DNA of 11,632 bases from Actinomycetota bacterium. Its GTDB lineage: Bacteria > Actinomycetota > Actinomycetes > Nanopelagicales > Nanopelagicaceae. The translations under genes were made by a program, and so were the position numbers. Of the stretch, positions 1 to 9,887 are shown one piece after another (positions within the stretch are counted from its first letter, which is position 1; every line of letters starts with the position of its first letter). The notes under the pieces are model-generated. The model was not told the origin of the DNA and did not search any database. It saw only the letters and a list, made by a program, of their open reading frames with translations. The stretch covers positions 1 to 11,632 of the forward strand of contig RGOY01000024.1 in NCBI GenBank assembly GCA_010028225.1, given 5' to 3'.

Positions 1-1
1 C

Positions 2-463
2 ATCGTTTCGCCTGATTCAGGCCGCGTGCGTGTAGCAGAGCGGTGGAGTGATCTTCTCGGTGGAACATCAGTTGCCTTCATCCATAAGACTCGAGATCCG
101 CGCGTGCCTAATGAGGCAACGACCGGCAAAGTTGTCGGTGATGTCAAAGGACAGACCTGCGTAGTCATCGATGACATGATCGACACTGCAGGAACTATCA
201 CCAAAGCGGTCGATGCCTTGATTGATGAGGGAGCCGAAGAAGTGATCATCGCGGCAACTCATGCAGTCTTCTCGGGGCCAGCAGCAGATCGACTACGAAA
301 TTCAAAGGTGAGTGAAGTCGTTGTGACCAACACTTTGCCAGTTGCCGAGGCGAATAAGTTCGACAAGTTGACGACGCTTTCCATCGCGCCGCTCTTGGCC
401 AGGGCTATTCGAGAAGTCTTCGAAGATGGTTCAGTGACTAGCCTCTTTGATGGACATTCCTGA
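2..463 (+). CDS. prs: Ribose-phosphate pyrophosphokinase (PRPP synthetase), C-terminal part
   Basis: Prs transfers pyrophosphate from ATP to ribose-5-phosphate to make PRPP for nucleotide, histidine and tryptophan synthesis in the cytosol. The gene enters from the left edge: the frame is open from base 2, and 153 residues are visible of a family length near 320. The visible part starts with PDSGRVRVAERW, a conserved Prs segment, continues with the FIHKTRDPRVPN stretch, and holds the PRPP-binding loop CVVIDDMIDTAGTI at about visible residues 53-66. ATHAVFSGPA follows, then the typical C-terminal helix region and a TGA stop. A start inside the fragment (for example GTG at 26) would be false, because the homology runs to the window edge. 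In related genomes glmU lies just upstream of prs and rplY downstream; the second holds here. Identification is very secure. Confidence 0.97.
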   Translation: MVSPDSGRVRVAERWSDLLGGTSVAFIHKTRDPRVPNEATTGKVVGDVKGQTCVVIDDMIDTAGTITKAVDALIDEGAEEVIIAATHAVFSGPAADRLRNSKVSEVVVTNTLPVAEANKFDKLTTLSIAPLLARAIREVFEDGSVTSLFDGHS

Positions 464-469
464 TCGATT

Positions 470-498
470 TTGTCTTTCGGTTCGGTTCAGGCTAATCT
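470..498 (+). promoter_or_regulatory. Weak candidate promoter upstream of rplY
   Basis: In the 97-nt gap between prs and rplY there is TTGTCT at 470-475 and TAATCT at 493-498, separated by 17 nt. The second box fits only the loose TANNNT form of an actinobacterial -10 element. A purine-rich ribosome binding site (GAGGAAG, 548-554) lies 6 nt before the rplY start. The spacing is right but the boxes are weak, and read-through from prs is equally possible. Confidence 0.28.
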
Positions 499-560
499 CC
501 GCTTCCGCTTTAACGGCGAGGGACTACAAGAGTCCGTAATCGACGAAGAGGAAGACGAAC

Positions 561-1208
561 ATGGCAGAAATTTCAATCAAGGCATCACTTCGTACCGAAT
601 TCGGTAAGGGTGCTTCACGTAGAGCCCGGCGAGATGGTCTTGTTCCAGCGGTTATCTATGGTCATGGCGAGAAGCCAGTGCATATCTCACTGCCTGCAAA
701 GGAAGTAGGAGTCGCGATCAAGACTTCTAACGTCCTTCTTGATATTGATATCGACGGAAAGGTAGAGCTGACGCTCCCTAAGTCGATAGTCCGTAATCCG
801 CTCAAGGGACATCTCGAACATATCGATTTGATTCTGGTCCGTCGTGACGAGCGAGTTCGAGTCATGGTCCCAGTTCATGCAAGTGGCGATTATGACCGTG
901 ATGGAATTCTTGAGCACGTCCATAACTCAATCGAGGTTGAGTGTCTGGCAATCGCGATTCCTTCTCACCTTGATCTCGATATCACTGGCCTCGTCGCAGG
1001 TGACTCGAAGACCGCTGCCGATGTAACGCTCCCTGAAGGTGTCACATTGGTCTCTACTCCGGACACAGTCGTTGTTCACCTTTCAGTTCGCGCTGCTATG
1101 GAAGAGCCAGTTGCTGTTGCAGCTCCTGCAGAGGGTGAAGCAGCTCCTGCAGAGGGTGAAGCAGCCGCAGCCGCCGGTAGTGAAGGCGAAAAGAGCGAGA
1201 AGAAGTAG
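561..1208 (+). CDS. rplY: 50S ribosomal protein L25/general stress protein Ctc
   Basis: This L25 protein of the Ctc/TL5 type binds 5S rRNA in the large ribosomal subunit. The 215 residues follow the long-form architecture: an N-terminal 5S-binding L25 domain (about 1-92, with the typical TEFGKGASRRARRDGLVPAV and VIYGHG segments and HLEHIDLILVRRDERVRV at its end), then a C-terminal beta domain (about 95-180, with GDYDRDGILEHVHNSIEVEC and ITGLVAGDS). A low-complexity Ala/Glu/Pro tail (about 181-215) ends in lysines. The tail includes a perfect duplication of seven residues (see the repeat at 1120-1161). The ATG at 561 is preceded by GAGGAAG six bases upstream, and homology begins at residue 3, so the start is firm. 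It lies downstream of prs and 6 nt upstream of pth, a common actinobacterial order. Confidence 0.97.
   Translation: MAEISIKASLRTEFGKGASRRARRDGLVPAVIYGHGEKPVHISLPAKEVGVAIKTSNVLLDIDIDGKVELTLPKSIVRNPLKGHLEHIDLILVRRDERVRVMVPVHASGDYDRDGILEHVHNSIEVECLAIAIPSHLDLDITGLVAGDSKTAADVTLPEGVTLVSTPDTVVVHLSVRAAMEEPVAVAAPAEGEAAPAEGEAAAAAGSEGEKSEKK
1120..1161 (+). repeat. Perfect 21-bp tandem duplication in the L25 tail
   Basis: The 21-nt unit that begins CAGCTCCTGC and ends GAGGGTGAAG occurs twice head to tail (1120-1140 and 1141-1161) without a mismatch. It is in frame, adding one copy of the heptapeptide APAEGEA to the acidic tail of L25. The sequence identity suggests a recent slippage or duplication event in a stretch free to vary in length. 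Confidence 0.9.
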
Positions 1209-1214
1209 TAGCTC

Positions 1215-1793
1215 ATGTCTTCCACGACCGAAAGATGGATCGTGGTGGGGCTTGGCAATCCGGGCGATGAATACGCGCGGACTCGTCACAACGTTGGTGC
1301 AATGGTCGTCGAAGATCTTGCAAAACGCCATCACGTAACTTTCTCATCACATAAATCTGGCAATCGCATTGCCGAGTTCAAACTCGGTCCTACTGCGATT
1401 ACGCTGGCAAAACCGAACTCATATATGAACTCACTTGGACCTCAAGTGCGCTCGCTTCGAGACTTCTATTCGCTCGAAAACTCGCATCTGATTGCACTTC
1501 ATGATGAACTAGATATTGATTTCGCCGCCATTCGAATCAAGTTTGCCGGCGGCGAGAACGGCCATAACGGACTGAAATCGATGACTGCATCCCTCGGTGG
1601 TCCTGAATACTTTCGGATAAGACTTGGAATCGGAAGACCTCCAGGCAGGCAAGATCCTGCAGATTTCGTTCTCAAGAATTTCAGTTCTCAAGAGCGCGAT
1701 GAGCTTGCATCCTTCATCGACCGCGCCAGTGATGCAGTCGAGTCACTCATCAAAGAGGGCCTTGAGCGTTCGCAATCCACTTTCAATTCCTGA
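1215..1793 (+). CDS. pth: Peptidyl-tRNA hydrolase
   Basis: Pth cleaves the ester bond of peptidyl-tRNAs that fall off the ribosome, recycling tRNA. The 192 residues match the family length. Visible hallmarks are VGLGNPG at 11-17 (Asn15), TRHNVG at 23-28 with the catalytic His25, KPNSYMN at 66-72 (Asn72), HDELD at 96-100 with the Asp97 that positions the histidine, and NGHNGLKS at 115-122 (Asn118). These correspond to E. coli Asn10, His20, Asn68, Asp93 and Asn114, so the enzyme should be active. The ATG lies 6 nt after the rplY stop, suggesting one transcript with rplY. A hairpin terminator candidate follows. Nothing unusual is seen. Confidence 0.97.
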   Translation: MSSTTERWIVVGLGNPGDEYARTRHNVGAMVVEDLAKRHHVTFSSHKSGNRIAEFKLGPTAITLAKPNSYMNSLGPQVRSLRDFYSLENSHLIALHDELDIDFAAIRIKFAGGENGHNGLKSMTASLGGPEYFRIRLGIGRPPGRQDPADFVLKNFSSQERDELASFIDRASDAVESLIKEGLERSQSTFNS

Positions 1794-1824
1794 GAGTTCC
1801 AGCGACGCTATAAACTGATTCACG

Positions 1825-1867
1825 CTCCCTTGAGTTAACCCCTGGGTATTTCTCAAGAGGGGCTTTT
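1825..1867 (+). terminator. Candidate Rho-independent terminator after pth
   Basis: CTCCCTTGAG (1825-1834) can pair with CTCAAGAGGG (1852-1861): a six-base-pair CTTGAG/CTCAAG core extended outward by three further pairs with one mismatch. The loop is 17 nt. The stem is followed by GC and four T residues. An alternative, shorter stem pairs CCCCT with AGGGG across part of the same bases. The position, in the 119-nt gap between pth and mfd, fits the end of a prs/rplY/pth transcript. The short T tract makes it moderate rather than strong. Confidence 0.5.
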
Positions 1868-1912
1868 CGGCGTTGTCTTGGCGCTGAAATCCCTCATCGA
1901 ATGGATTAGTAG

Positions 1913-3355
1913 ATGTCAGAAATCTTGATGCATGCTCTCGGTGCGAGCGCTGCCCTTGATGATCGACATCAAAGTAGTGTCGAGATCGCAAGCCCAGCGA
2001 CCGCTCTCGCACTTGGCTACAGAGCGGCAGCGAAGTTCCTACTCGTGGTAACCCACTCTTCGCGAGCAGAGAGTGAGATCGTCACTTCACTTCGCGCCAT
2101 CCTTGGCGATGAATCGGTTGCGCAGTTTCCGGCATGGGAGACGTTGCCGCACGAGCGTTTGAGTCCACAGAGCGACACCGTTGCTAAGCGAGTGAAGACG
2201 CGTCACTTACTTGAACAAATTCAAAGTGGCGGAGCGAACCAGGTACGCGTAGTTGTCACTCAAGTTCGAGCGCTCCTACAACCAGTAATCATCTCGGAGA
2301 ATGTTAAGTCGATTCTTCTTGCCAAAGGGAGCGAGAAAAGCCAACAAGAGATCATCGAAAGTCTTGTAGCGCTGGCTTATCAACGTGTCGACCTAGTCGA
2401 GCGGCGAGGGGAGTTCGCAGTTCGCGGTGGCTTAATCGACATCTTTCCTACTGACTGCGAGCACCCGATTCGAGTTGATCTCTTTGGTGATGAAATAGAG
2501 GAGATTAGGTATTTCTCAGTCTCTGACCAGAGATCGATGCAAGAAATCACAGAGCGAGTTGAACTTCTTCCAGCGCGAGAGCTACTGATCACAAATGAGG
2601 TAAGAGAGCGTGCCTTGAAGGTTGCTGAGCGTTTCGATGAAGTTCGCGAGATGGCTTCAAGAATCGCGGCAGGTTCTTATGTTGAGGGTATGGAGTCGAT
2701 CTCCTCTCTCCTTGCAGACAAGCTTCTCCCGCTTCACCAGTTGATGCCCAACTCTTGTGAAGTGATCTTTCTGGAAAGTGCACGAGTTCGAAGTAGAGCA
2801 CTTGATTTAACGAAGACTGATGAGGAATTTTTAGAGGCCGCCTGGTCGAGCGCTGCTAATGGTGGTGAAACTCCACTAGATCTTCGTGAGGTATTGCGAG
2901 GCTCAAGCTTTCTCTCCCTCGATGATGTCCTGGAATCAATGAAGCAGAGTGGAATTACTGCTCGAAACTTCGATAGTTATCCATCAGAGGATTCTCGGCA
3001 AGCTTGGGAGCTTCGCGGGGTTGAGAACTACAAGGGCAAGAGTGAACGATTGATCTCTGATCTGAAGAGTTGGCGAGATAAAGGATTTTCTATCTTTATT
3101 GGCGCTCAAGGAAATGGACTTCTTAAACGTTATGACGAATTGATTTCCGAGCATCTTGCAACATCATTCCTCTCTGAGACAAATAGAACTGGCCAGGCTT
3201 TAAATACCGGTGTAGTTCATCTCTTGAAAACTCCACTTCGAAACGGGTCTCCTCTCTCGTGGACACGGCAAGACTGCCATCGCGTAGGCGCAAGGAGATC
3301 GACCCACTCTCACTCAAACGTGGGGATTTTGTCGTGCATGAACAGCACGGAATAG
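1913..3355 (+). CDS. mfd: Mfd N-terminal fragment (UvrB-like module and middle domains)
   Basis: This fragment carries the part of Mfd that resembles UvrB and recruits UvrA to stalled transcription sites. Residues 1-445 look authentic. [17 protein letters not shown] lies near 74-90, [12 protein letters not shown] follows, and the [16 protein letters not shown] stretch near 165-180 is followed by [18 protein letters not shown], all typical of the UvrB-like N-terminal module. Beyond about residue 445 (PLRNG, ending at 3247) the frame leaves Mfd and runs 35 unrelated residues to a TAG stop at 3353. The ATG at 1913 gives an N-terminus of normal length ([10 protein letters not shown]), although I see no strong ribosome binding site. 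The product would lack the RNA-polymerase-binding domain and the translocase motor. Confidence 0.85.
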   Translation: MSEILMHALGASAALDDRHQSSVEIASPATALALGYRAAAKFLLVVTHSSRAESEIVTSLRAILGDESVAQFPAWETLPHERLSPQSDTVAKRVKTRHLLEQIQSGGANQVRVVVTQVRALLQPVIISENVKSILLAKGSEKSQQEIIESLVALAYQRVDLVERRGEFAVRGGLIDIFPTDCEHPIRVDLFGDEIEEIRYFSVSDQRSMQEITERVELLPARELLITNEVRERALKVAERFDEVREMASRIAAGSYVEGMESISSLLADKLLPLHQLMPNSCEVIFLESARVRSRALDLTKTDEEFLEAAWSSAANGGETPLDLREVLRGSSFLSLDDVLESMKQSGITARNFDSYPSEDSRQAWELRGVENYKGKSERLISDLKSWRDKGFSIFIGAQGNGLLKRYDELISEHLATSFLSETNRTGQALNTGVVHLLKTPLRNGSPLSWTRQDCHRVGARRSTHSHSNVGILSCMNSTE

Positions 3356-5403
3356 GGAGATTTATCGAACTAGTAACTAGAACTGTTGCTGGCGCAGAGC
3401 GCGAATATCTCGTTATTGAATATGCACCGGCGCGTCGAGGTCTTGCAGGTGATCGCATTTTCGTGCCGACAGATTCTCTCGATGCAATCTCTAAGTACAT
3501 CGGAGGTGACTCGCCATCAGTCCATCGAATCGGTGGAAGTGATTGGGTGAAGAGCAAGGCACGAGCCAAGAAGGCGATTCGAGATATTGCTAAGGAATTG
3601 ATCAAGGTCTATGCGGCTCGAGTGAGCATGCCTGGCTATGCCTTCTCATCAGACACGATCTGGCAGCGTGAGCTCGAGGATGCCTTTCCTTATGTGGAAA
3701 CACCAGATCAGATCTCAACAATTGAGGATGTCAAGCGGGATATGGAATCTGATCGACCGATGGATCGACTTGTTTGCGGCGATGTGGGTTATGGCAAAAC
3801 AGAGATTGCCGTTCGTGCAGCATTCAAAGCAGTTCAGGATGGAAAGCAGGTGGCGATTCTTGTTCCGACGACTTTGTTAGTGCAACAACACTTTGCGACA
3901 TTTACTGCTCGATATGCAGGATTTCCAGTACGGGTAGCTGCGCTCTCTCGTTTTAACACCCCGAGTGAATCAAAAGAGGTTTTGCAAGGACTTGCAGAGG
4001 GAAGCGTTGACCTTGTCATCGGTACACATCGCTTACTTTCCAAGGATGTTGCTTTCAAAGACTTAGGACTTGTCGTGATTGATGAAGAGCAGAGATTTGG
4101 CGTTGAACATAAGGAGGCACTCAAGCATCTGAGAGCATCTATCGATGTTCTCGCCATGAGCGCGACCCCTATCCCTCGAACGCTTGAGATGGCAATCACC
4201 GGAATCAGAGAGATGTCGACGATCACAACGCCACCGGAGGAGCGCCATCCGATTCTTACATTTGTCGGACCATTTGATCCAAAGCAGGTGACAGCAGCAA
4301 TTCACCGAGAACTTCTTCGAGATGGTCAGGTCTTTTATCTTCATAATCGAGTAGAGAGTATTGATGAAGTTGCTGCCAAGCTCAGGCGACTTGTTCCTGA
4401 GGCTCGTGTTGCCGTCGCGCATGGTCAGATGAGCGAAGTTGCTCTCGAGGAAGTCGTTCTTGCATTCTGGAATCGTGAGTTTGATGTACTGGTCTCCACC
4501 ACCATCATCGAGAATGGGATCGATGTTGCAAATGCCAATACTCTGATCGTCGAACGAGCAGATGTCTTCGGGTTATCCCAGCTACATCAACTTCGGGGTC
4601 GAGTGGGACGAAGTCGAGAGCGCGCTTATGCCTATTTCCTCTATGACCCAAATCGACCACTGAGTGAACTTGCCCATGATCGGCTTACGACAATTGCCAC
4701 AAATACTGATCTCGGTGCAGGGATGCAGGTCGCACTCAAAGACTTAGAGATTAGAGGAGCGGGCAATCTCTTAGGTGGCGAGCAATCCGGTCATATCGCA
4801 GATGTCGGTTTTGATCTCTACATGAGAATGGTTGGCGAGACTGTCGAGGAGATGAAGGTTGCTCTTGGTTCGAAGATGCGAAGCGAACCTATCCATCGAG
4901 AGTGCAAAGTGGAGATACCAGTCACTGCGCATCTTCCTGAAGATTATGTGACGGCAGATCGACTCCGGCTTGATCTCTATCGGCGTCTTGCGAATTCAAG
5001 TAGAGATGAGGAGATTGATGAGATTGCTGGTGAATTGAAAGACCGTTTTGGCGAGTTACCTGTACAGGCGATGAGATTGCTTCGAGTAGCGCGAGTGAGA
5101 AATCGAGTTCGTGAGCTTGGAATCACAGAGGTGCTCTGGCAGACACATCAGGTAAAACTCTCGTCGGTCACACTTGCCGAGTCGAAAGAGTTGAGGATCA
5201 AACGACTTTATCCAGGTTCTATTTATAAGCCACAGAGCCAAGTCCTGCTTGTGAGGCATAACCTAGATGGATGGTTGGCCACGATGAGTGCGCCACGTAG
5301 CGCATCGGCTAAGGTTGCCCACGTTGAAGCAAGCGAGAATCAAGATCACGAGTTAGTGATACTCGAGTGGCTTGAGAATCTCTTGCAGTCATTTGCTCAA
5401 TGA
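3259..5403 (+). CDS. mfd: Mfd C-terminal fragment (RNA-polymerase-binding domain, translocase, TRCF domain)
   Basis: This fragment holds the domain that grips the RNA polymerase beta subunit and the RecG-like SF2 translocase that pushes off stalled polymerase. In order: a CarD-like RNAP-interacting region ([14 protein letters not shown], 22-35), Walker A GDVGYGKT (174-181), DEEQ box (275-278), motif [12 protein letters not shown] (301-309), motif VI RGRVGR (446-451), the TRG-type region [18 protein letters not shown], and a C-terminal TRCF domain from about residue 555. The only initiator near the break is GTG at 3259, with no visible ribosome binding site, and it lies within the other fragment's frame. 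Independent translation is possible but doubtful. The body of the gene is intact and all motor motifs are present. It ends 23 nt before the next gene. Confidence 0.9.
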   Translation: MDTARLPSRRRKEIDPLSLKRGDFVVHEQHGIGRFIELVTRTVAGAEREYLVIEYAPARRGLAGDRIFVPTDSLDAISKYIGGDSPSVHRIGGSDWVKSKARAKKAIRDIAKELIKVYAARVSMPGYAFSSDTIWQRELEDAFPYVETPDQISTIEDVKRDMESDRPMDRLVCGDVGYGKTEIAVRAAFKAVQDGKQVAILVPTTLLVQQHFATFTARYAGFPVRVAALSRFNTPSESKEVLQGLAEGSVDLVIGTHRLLSKDVAFKDLGLVVIDEEQRFGVEHKEALKHLRASIDVLAMSATPIPRTLEMAITGIREMSTITTPPEERHPILTFVGPFDPKQVTAAIHRELLRDGQVFYLHNRVESIDEVAAKLRRLVPEARVAVAHGQMSEVALEEVVLAFWNREFDVLVSTTIIENGIDVANANTLIVERADVFGLSQLHQLRGRVGRSRERAYAYFLYDPNRPLSELAHDRLTTIATNTDLGAGMQVALKDLEIRGAGNLLGGEQSGHIADVGFDLYMRMVGETVEEMKVALGSKMRSEPIHRECKVEIPVTAHLPEDYVTADRLRLDLYRRLANSSRDEEIDEIAGELKDRFGELPVQAMRLLRVARVRNRVRELGITEVLWQTHQVKLSSVTLAESKELRIKRLYPGSIYKPQSQVLLVRHNLDGWLATMSAPRSASAKVAHVEASENQDHELVILEWLENLLQSFAQ

Positions 5404-5426
5404 ACTTCTAGCTCTGAAGGGTTGCG

Positions 5427-6038
5427 ATGAAACTGAGATTGAGACTGTTTGCTTCCTTATCTGTCGCCCTACTTCTCCTGCTCACTGGATGCGCAAAGAT
5501 GGATGCGGCGGCAGTGATTGGCGATTCAGAGATAACCCTTGAGACGGTACAGAAGAGCATCACGGCAGTCTTGGAAGAACGAAAGCTAGTTGATACAAGT
5601 GCTATGGAGTTGGCGACTGGTGATTATTTGACGAGGACTATGGCCCAATTTCATATCTCTGTGGTCTTGCTTCAGAAGATTGCCGATGAATACGGCATCG
5701 AGATAACAGAATCAGATATCGAGTTCGAGTATCAACGTGTAGTTAAGCAGGTGGGTGGCGAAGAAGGATTGCCCATGGCTCTGGCAGGGGCATCGATTGC
5801 TAAAGATGATTTCAGAACGTACATCAAAACTGCACTCATCTACCAGAAATTAGCTGAAGCTCTCGTGGCGCAGGGAGTTCTTGAAGAACAGGTCGGTTCT
5901 GCACAACAGGCGCTCATCGCTGCCAAGGCAGAGGAGTTAGGCGTGGTTCTTAATCCTCGATTCGGTCTCTGGGATAAAGAAAGCGCGACAATCCAGCCAG
6001 GCGGCGATAGCAACGGCGCTGTCTCAAACGAGGAGTAA
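5427..6038 (+). CDS. SurA N-terminal-domain lipoprotein (parvulin domain absent)
   Basis: This is a predicted secreted lipoprotein. The N-terminus is KLRLR, a hydrophobic run (about 8-19), then the lipobox LTGC with the lipidated Cys22. Residues from about 28 (AAVIGDSEITLETVQKSI) to about 160 resemble the helical SurA_N chaperone domain. The C-terminus has the NPRFGLWD segment seen in actinobacterial relatives, followed by a short Gly/Ser/Glu tail. At 203 residues there is no room for a parvulin-type prolyl isomerase domain, so an isomerase activity is not expected. The role is likely that of a surface-anchored holdase or folding factor for exported proteins; that is inference. It follows mfd by 23 nt and precedes mazG by 12 nt, a position also occupied in other actinobacteria as far as I recall. 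Confidence 0.82.
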   Translation: MKLRLRLFASLSVALLLLLTGCAKMDAAAVIGDSEITLETVQKSITAVLEERKLVDTSAMELATGDYLTRTMAQFHISVVLLQKIADEYGIEITESDIEFEYQRVVKQVGGEEGLPMALAGASIAKDDFRTYIKTALIYQKLAEALVAQGVLEEQVGSAQQALIAAKAEELGVVLNPRFGLWDKESATIQPGGDSNGAVSNEE

Positions 6039-6050
6039 TCGGCTCTTGTT

Positions 6051-6701
6051 ATGAGTGAAGATGTGAAGGCACTTGATCATCTTCGTGAAGTTATGGATCG
6101 TCTTCGCTCTCCGGGTGGATGTCCTTGGGATGGCGAACAGAGCCACTCTTCCTTGCTTACCTACCTCTTAGAAGAGTCTTACGAATTCATCGACGCAGTC
6201 GAACGAGATGATCGAGACGCTATGGTCGAAGAACTCGGAGATATCTTGCTCCAAGTCTTCTTTCACTCACGAATCGGGCAAGAGCGAAGTGATCGACCAT
6301 TTGATGTTGATGAGGTGGCAAATCAGGTCGCTGCCAAACTCATCTCCCGCCACCCACATGTTTTCGGTGACATCAAAGTAAGTTCTTCAGGCGAGGTATT
6401 GGCAAACTGGGAGCGGATCAAGAACGAAGAGAAGAAGCGAACTGACATTTTTGATGGCGTACCTCTTGGCCAACCTGCACTCTCCCTTGCGGCGAAAGTT
6501 CTGCTCCGTGCAAAGAAGAATGATCGAGAGTTGCCGCAGAGTGGGCAGGAGATCAGAGATTCGAAGACATTGGATCAAGATCAATTTGGTGAGGCGCTCC
6601 TTCAACTCATCTCACTTGGGGTTTTACGAGGGCTTGATCCAGAGGATGCGCTTCGAACAGCAACGAAGCGCTATATGGATTCTCTAGATCGAAGAATTTG
6701 A
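6051..6701 (+). CDS. mazG: Nucleoside triphosphate pyrophosphohydrolase MazG
   Basis: MazG hydrolyses NTPs and dNTPs to the monophosphate and pyrophosphate. It cleans out aberrant nucleotides and in some bacteria lowers ppGpp. The N-terminal MazG core is complete: LRSPGGCPWDGEQSHSSL (18-35), the metal-binding EESYE (41-45) and EELGDILLQVFFH (60-72), then KLISRHPHVFGD (96-107). This is the EExxE...ExxD pattern of the all-alpha NTP pyrophosphatases. The tail after about 140 is shorter and less conserved than the two-repeat E. coli enzyme (263 residues), typical of actinobacterial forms near 200-330 residues. The ATG comes 12 nt after the lipoprotein gene and lacks a clear ribosome binding site. 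In Mycobacterium an lpqU transglycosylase-like gene follows; here mazG is followed directly by eno. Confidence 0.93.
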   Translation: MSEDVKALDHLREVMDRLRSPGGCPWDGEQSHSSLLTYLLEESYEFIDAVERDDRDAMVEELGDILLQVFFHSRIGQERSDRPFDVDEVANQVAAKLISRHPHVFGDIKVSSSGEVLANWERIKNEEKKRTDIFDGVPLGQPALSLAAKVLLRAKKNDRELPQSGQEIRDSKTLDQDQFGEALLQLISLGVLRGLDPEDALRTATKRYMDSLDRRI

Positions 6702-6707
6702 TTCCCG

Positions 6708-6734
6708 TTGAAGGAAGAATCGCTGAGATAAGAT
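6708..6734 (+). promoter_or_regulatory. Candidate promoter for the eno gene cluster
   Basis: The 92-nt gap between mazG and eno contains TTGAAG (6708-6713) and TAAGAT (6729-6734), 15 nt apart. TAAGAT matches the -10 consensus at four of six positions and the TANNNT core. The spacer is two shorter than ideal. The gap also holds a strong GGGGGA ribosome binding site at 6783-6788, a few bases before the eno ATG. A separate promoter here makes sense for a highly expressed glycolytic gene, but is inferred from pattern only. Confidence 0.4.
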
Positions 6735-6793
6735 TTGCATCTTCACGCCAAAGAATTAGGTCCAGAGAAGTAGTTAGAGCTACGGGGGATTAG

Positions 6794-8467
<1,674 letters not shown>

Positions 8468-8475
<8 letters not shown>

Positions 8476-8974
8476 GCGGGTATCTCCTTCAGATCTTGGT
8501 GCGATAGCCAATCAGCTGGGACGAGCACCTCGAGATGTCCACCGCATCGCACACCGTTGTCCTTGTGGCGATCCCGATGTGATCGAGACACCACCACGCC
8601 TTGAGGATCAAACGCCATTTCCCACTCTCTATTACGCAACTTGCCCCCGTCTGACGGCAGCAATCTCCACGCTCGAGGGAAGCGGTCTGATGGCTGAGAT
8701 GTCAGATGAGTTGGAGAGAGATGCAAACCTCGCTGGTCTCTATCACGCAGCGCATGATGATTACATCGCAACAAGAGATGCGCTCGCCAGGCAACTTGGC
8801 GTTGACGTTCCTGAGATAGAGGGAATTTCTGCAGGAGGGATGCCAGATCGCGTCAAGTGCCTACATGCACTCATTGCACATTCACTCGCAGTTGGTGAAG
8901 GCGTCAATCCATTAGGCGATCGCGCTCTCGCAGCTCTCCAGCCATGGTGGCAGAAAGGAAGTTGTCGTGGCTAG
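8468..8974 (+). CDS. DUF501 family protein of unknown function
   Basis: The product, about 168 residues, belongs to the DUF501 family, found mainly in actinobacteria next to eno, divIC and ppx. No biochemical role is established to my knowledge. Visible features are the paired cysteines in HRCPCGDPDV near the N-terminus, TPFPTLYYATCPRL with a third cysteine, an alpha-helical middle (TAAISTLEGSGLMAEMSDEL), YHAAHDDYIATRDAL, and MPDRVKCLHALIAHSLA with a fourth cysteine. The C-x-C plus two later cysteines could bind a metal, which is inference. I chose GTG at 8468 (VSERVSPSDL) because relatives begin close to this point; an in-frame TTG at 8459 would add three residues. It overlaps both neighbours by 8 nt, suggesting coupled translation. 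Confidence 0.88.
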
Positions 8975-9887
8975 GGTGGCAGCAATCGATTGTGGTACTA
9001 ACTCAATTCGATTACTTATCGCAGATGTCACTGGAGGTTCACTACGGGAAATCTCGCGCGATATGGAAATAGTTCGACTTGGGGAGGGAGTAGATCGAAC
9101 GGGAAGATTTGATGAGCGAGCGGTCGAACGCACGCTGAGCGCTCTCGACGGCTTTATCGCGCAGATGCGTCGTAGAGGTGTGGAGCGAGTTCGATTCTGC
9201 GCTACGAGCGCTACTCGTGACGCAACTAATCGGCAGATATTTGTAGATCCGGTACGTGAGCGACTTGGCTTAGAGCCAGAGGTGATTTCAGGTAGTGAAG
9301 AGGCTGCACTCTCTTTTCGCGGCGCAACTAAAGAGTTCCGGCCAGATGACGGACCGTTTCTTGTCGTTGATATCGGTGGCGGATCAACTGAGTTCGTCCT
9401 CGGACGACAAGAAGTCGAGTCAGCGATGAGTGTCAATATTGGCTGTGTCAGAATGGCAGAACGTCATCTTCATTCCAATCCCCCGTCGAGAGAATCTCTA
9501 GATAGCGCCATTACTGATATCGATGCAGCGATTGCCCAAGTGAGGGAACGAGTTGATTTCAGTGCAGCAAAGAAATTGATTGCCGTCGCGGGGACTGCAA
9601 CCACTGTCGCTGCTGCATCACTCGGCCTTGAAAGTTATGACAGATATGCGATCCACCTATCCGAAATACTTGCACCTGAAGCTCATCGAGTTGCAATTAT
9701 GTTTCAGAATATGGATAGAGAGCAGATTGCAGCACTTGGCTATATGCATCCTGGTCGAGTCGATGTCATCACTGCTGGAGCGCTAGTGCTCTCTCGAATC
9801 ATTCATGCGAGTGGAGCGAGTTCATTTATTGCTTCAGAGTCAGATATCTTGGATGGGATTGCGCTCTCTCTGGGTGATGCGAATTAA
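8967..9887 (+). CDS. Ppx/GppA phosphatase (exopolyphosphatase / pppGpp phosphatase)
   Basis: This enzyme removes terminal phosphate from polyphosphate or pppGpp, using an ASKHA actin-like fold. The 306 residues form the short, two-domain actinobacterial version without the C-terminal HD region of E. coli Ppx. Motifs in order: phosphate-1 DCGTNSIRL (8-16), the SATRDATN segment (81-88), VISGSEEA (106-113) with the catalytic glutamate at 111 or 112, phosphate-2 VVDIGGGSTEF (133-143), AVAGTATTVAA (206-216), and a C-terminal SESDILDGIA. The GTG start at 8967 overlaps the DUF501 stop by 8 nt and gives VARVAAIDCG, the normal N-terminus. It overlaps the downstream DNA glycosylase by 11 nt. Polyphosphate versus pppGpp preference cannot be read from sequence. 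Confidence 0.94.
   Translation: MARVAAIDCGTNSIRLLIADVTGGSLREISRDMEIVRLGEGVDRTGRFDERAVERTLSALDGFIAQMRRRGVERVRFCATSATRDATNRQIFVDPVRERLGLEPEVISGSEEAALSFRGATKEFRPDDGPFLVVDIGGGSTEFVLGRQEVESAMSVNIGCVRMAERHLHSNPPSRESLDSAITDIDAAIAQVRERVDFSAAKKLIAVAGTATTVAAASLGLESYDRYAIHLSEILAPEAHRVAIMFQNMDREQIAALGYMHPGRVDVITAGALVLSRIIHASGASSFIASESDILDGIALSLGDAN

Larger units (their letters stand above)
1913..5403 (+). pseudogene. mfd: Disrupted mfd (transcription-repair coupling factor): whole locus
   Basis: Together the two overlapping frames cover a full-length Mfd, normally about 1150-1200 residues. The first frame ends its Mfd-like sequence at about 3247 (LLKTPLRNG) and the second resumes at about 3262 ([10 protein letters not shown]). 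Only about 23 nt separate landmarks that in remembered Streptomyces and Mycobacterium Mfd sequences lie about 26 codons apart, across the conserved strand that reads like KLAVITETDLSGQR. Around 55 nt are therefore missing. The locus spans 3491 nt, two short of a codon multiple; adding 55 nt restores an exact 1182-codon gene. Both halves are otherwise free of stops and keep all motifs, so the lesion is recent, strain-specific or an assembly error. The two fragments are described separately. Confidence 0.8.

Noticed and set aside
1868..1912. Promoter just upstream of mfd
   Set aside because: TTGTCT at 1873-1878 is present, but the bases at the right spacing (ATCGAA) do not resemble a -10 box.
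3187..3353. Programmed -1 frameshifting joining the two mfd frames
   Set aside because: A -1 change is the right direction, but I find no X XXY YYZ slippery heptamer in frame within the overlap. A simple shift would still leave the protein without about 18 conserved residues. A deletion explains both facts.
3123..3605. 160-codon open frame on the minus strand across the mfd junction
   Set aside because: It lies antisense to well-conserved Mfd coding sequence on both sides and its translation is Ser/Arg-rich without a recognisable domain. It is a shadow frame.
9805..9876. Upstream extension of the uracil-DNA glycosylase reading frame
   Set aside because: The extra residues lie inside the conserved C-terminus of ppx/gppA and do not resemble family 5 glycosylases, which start shortly before the first cysteine pair. 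ATG at 9877 is preferred.
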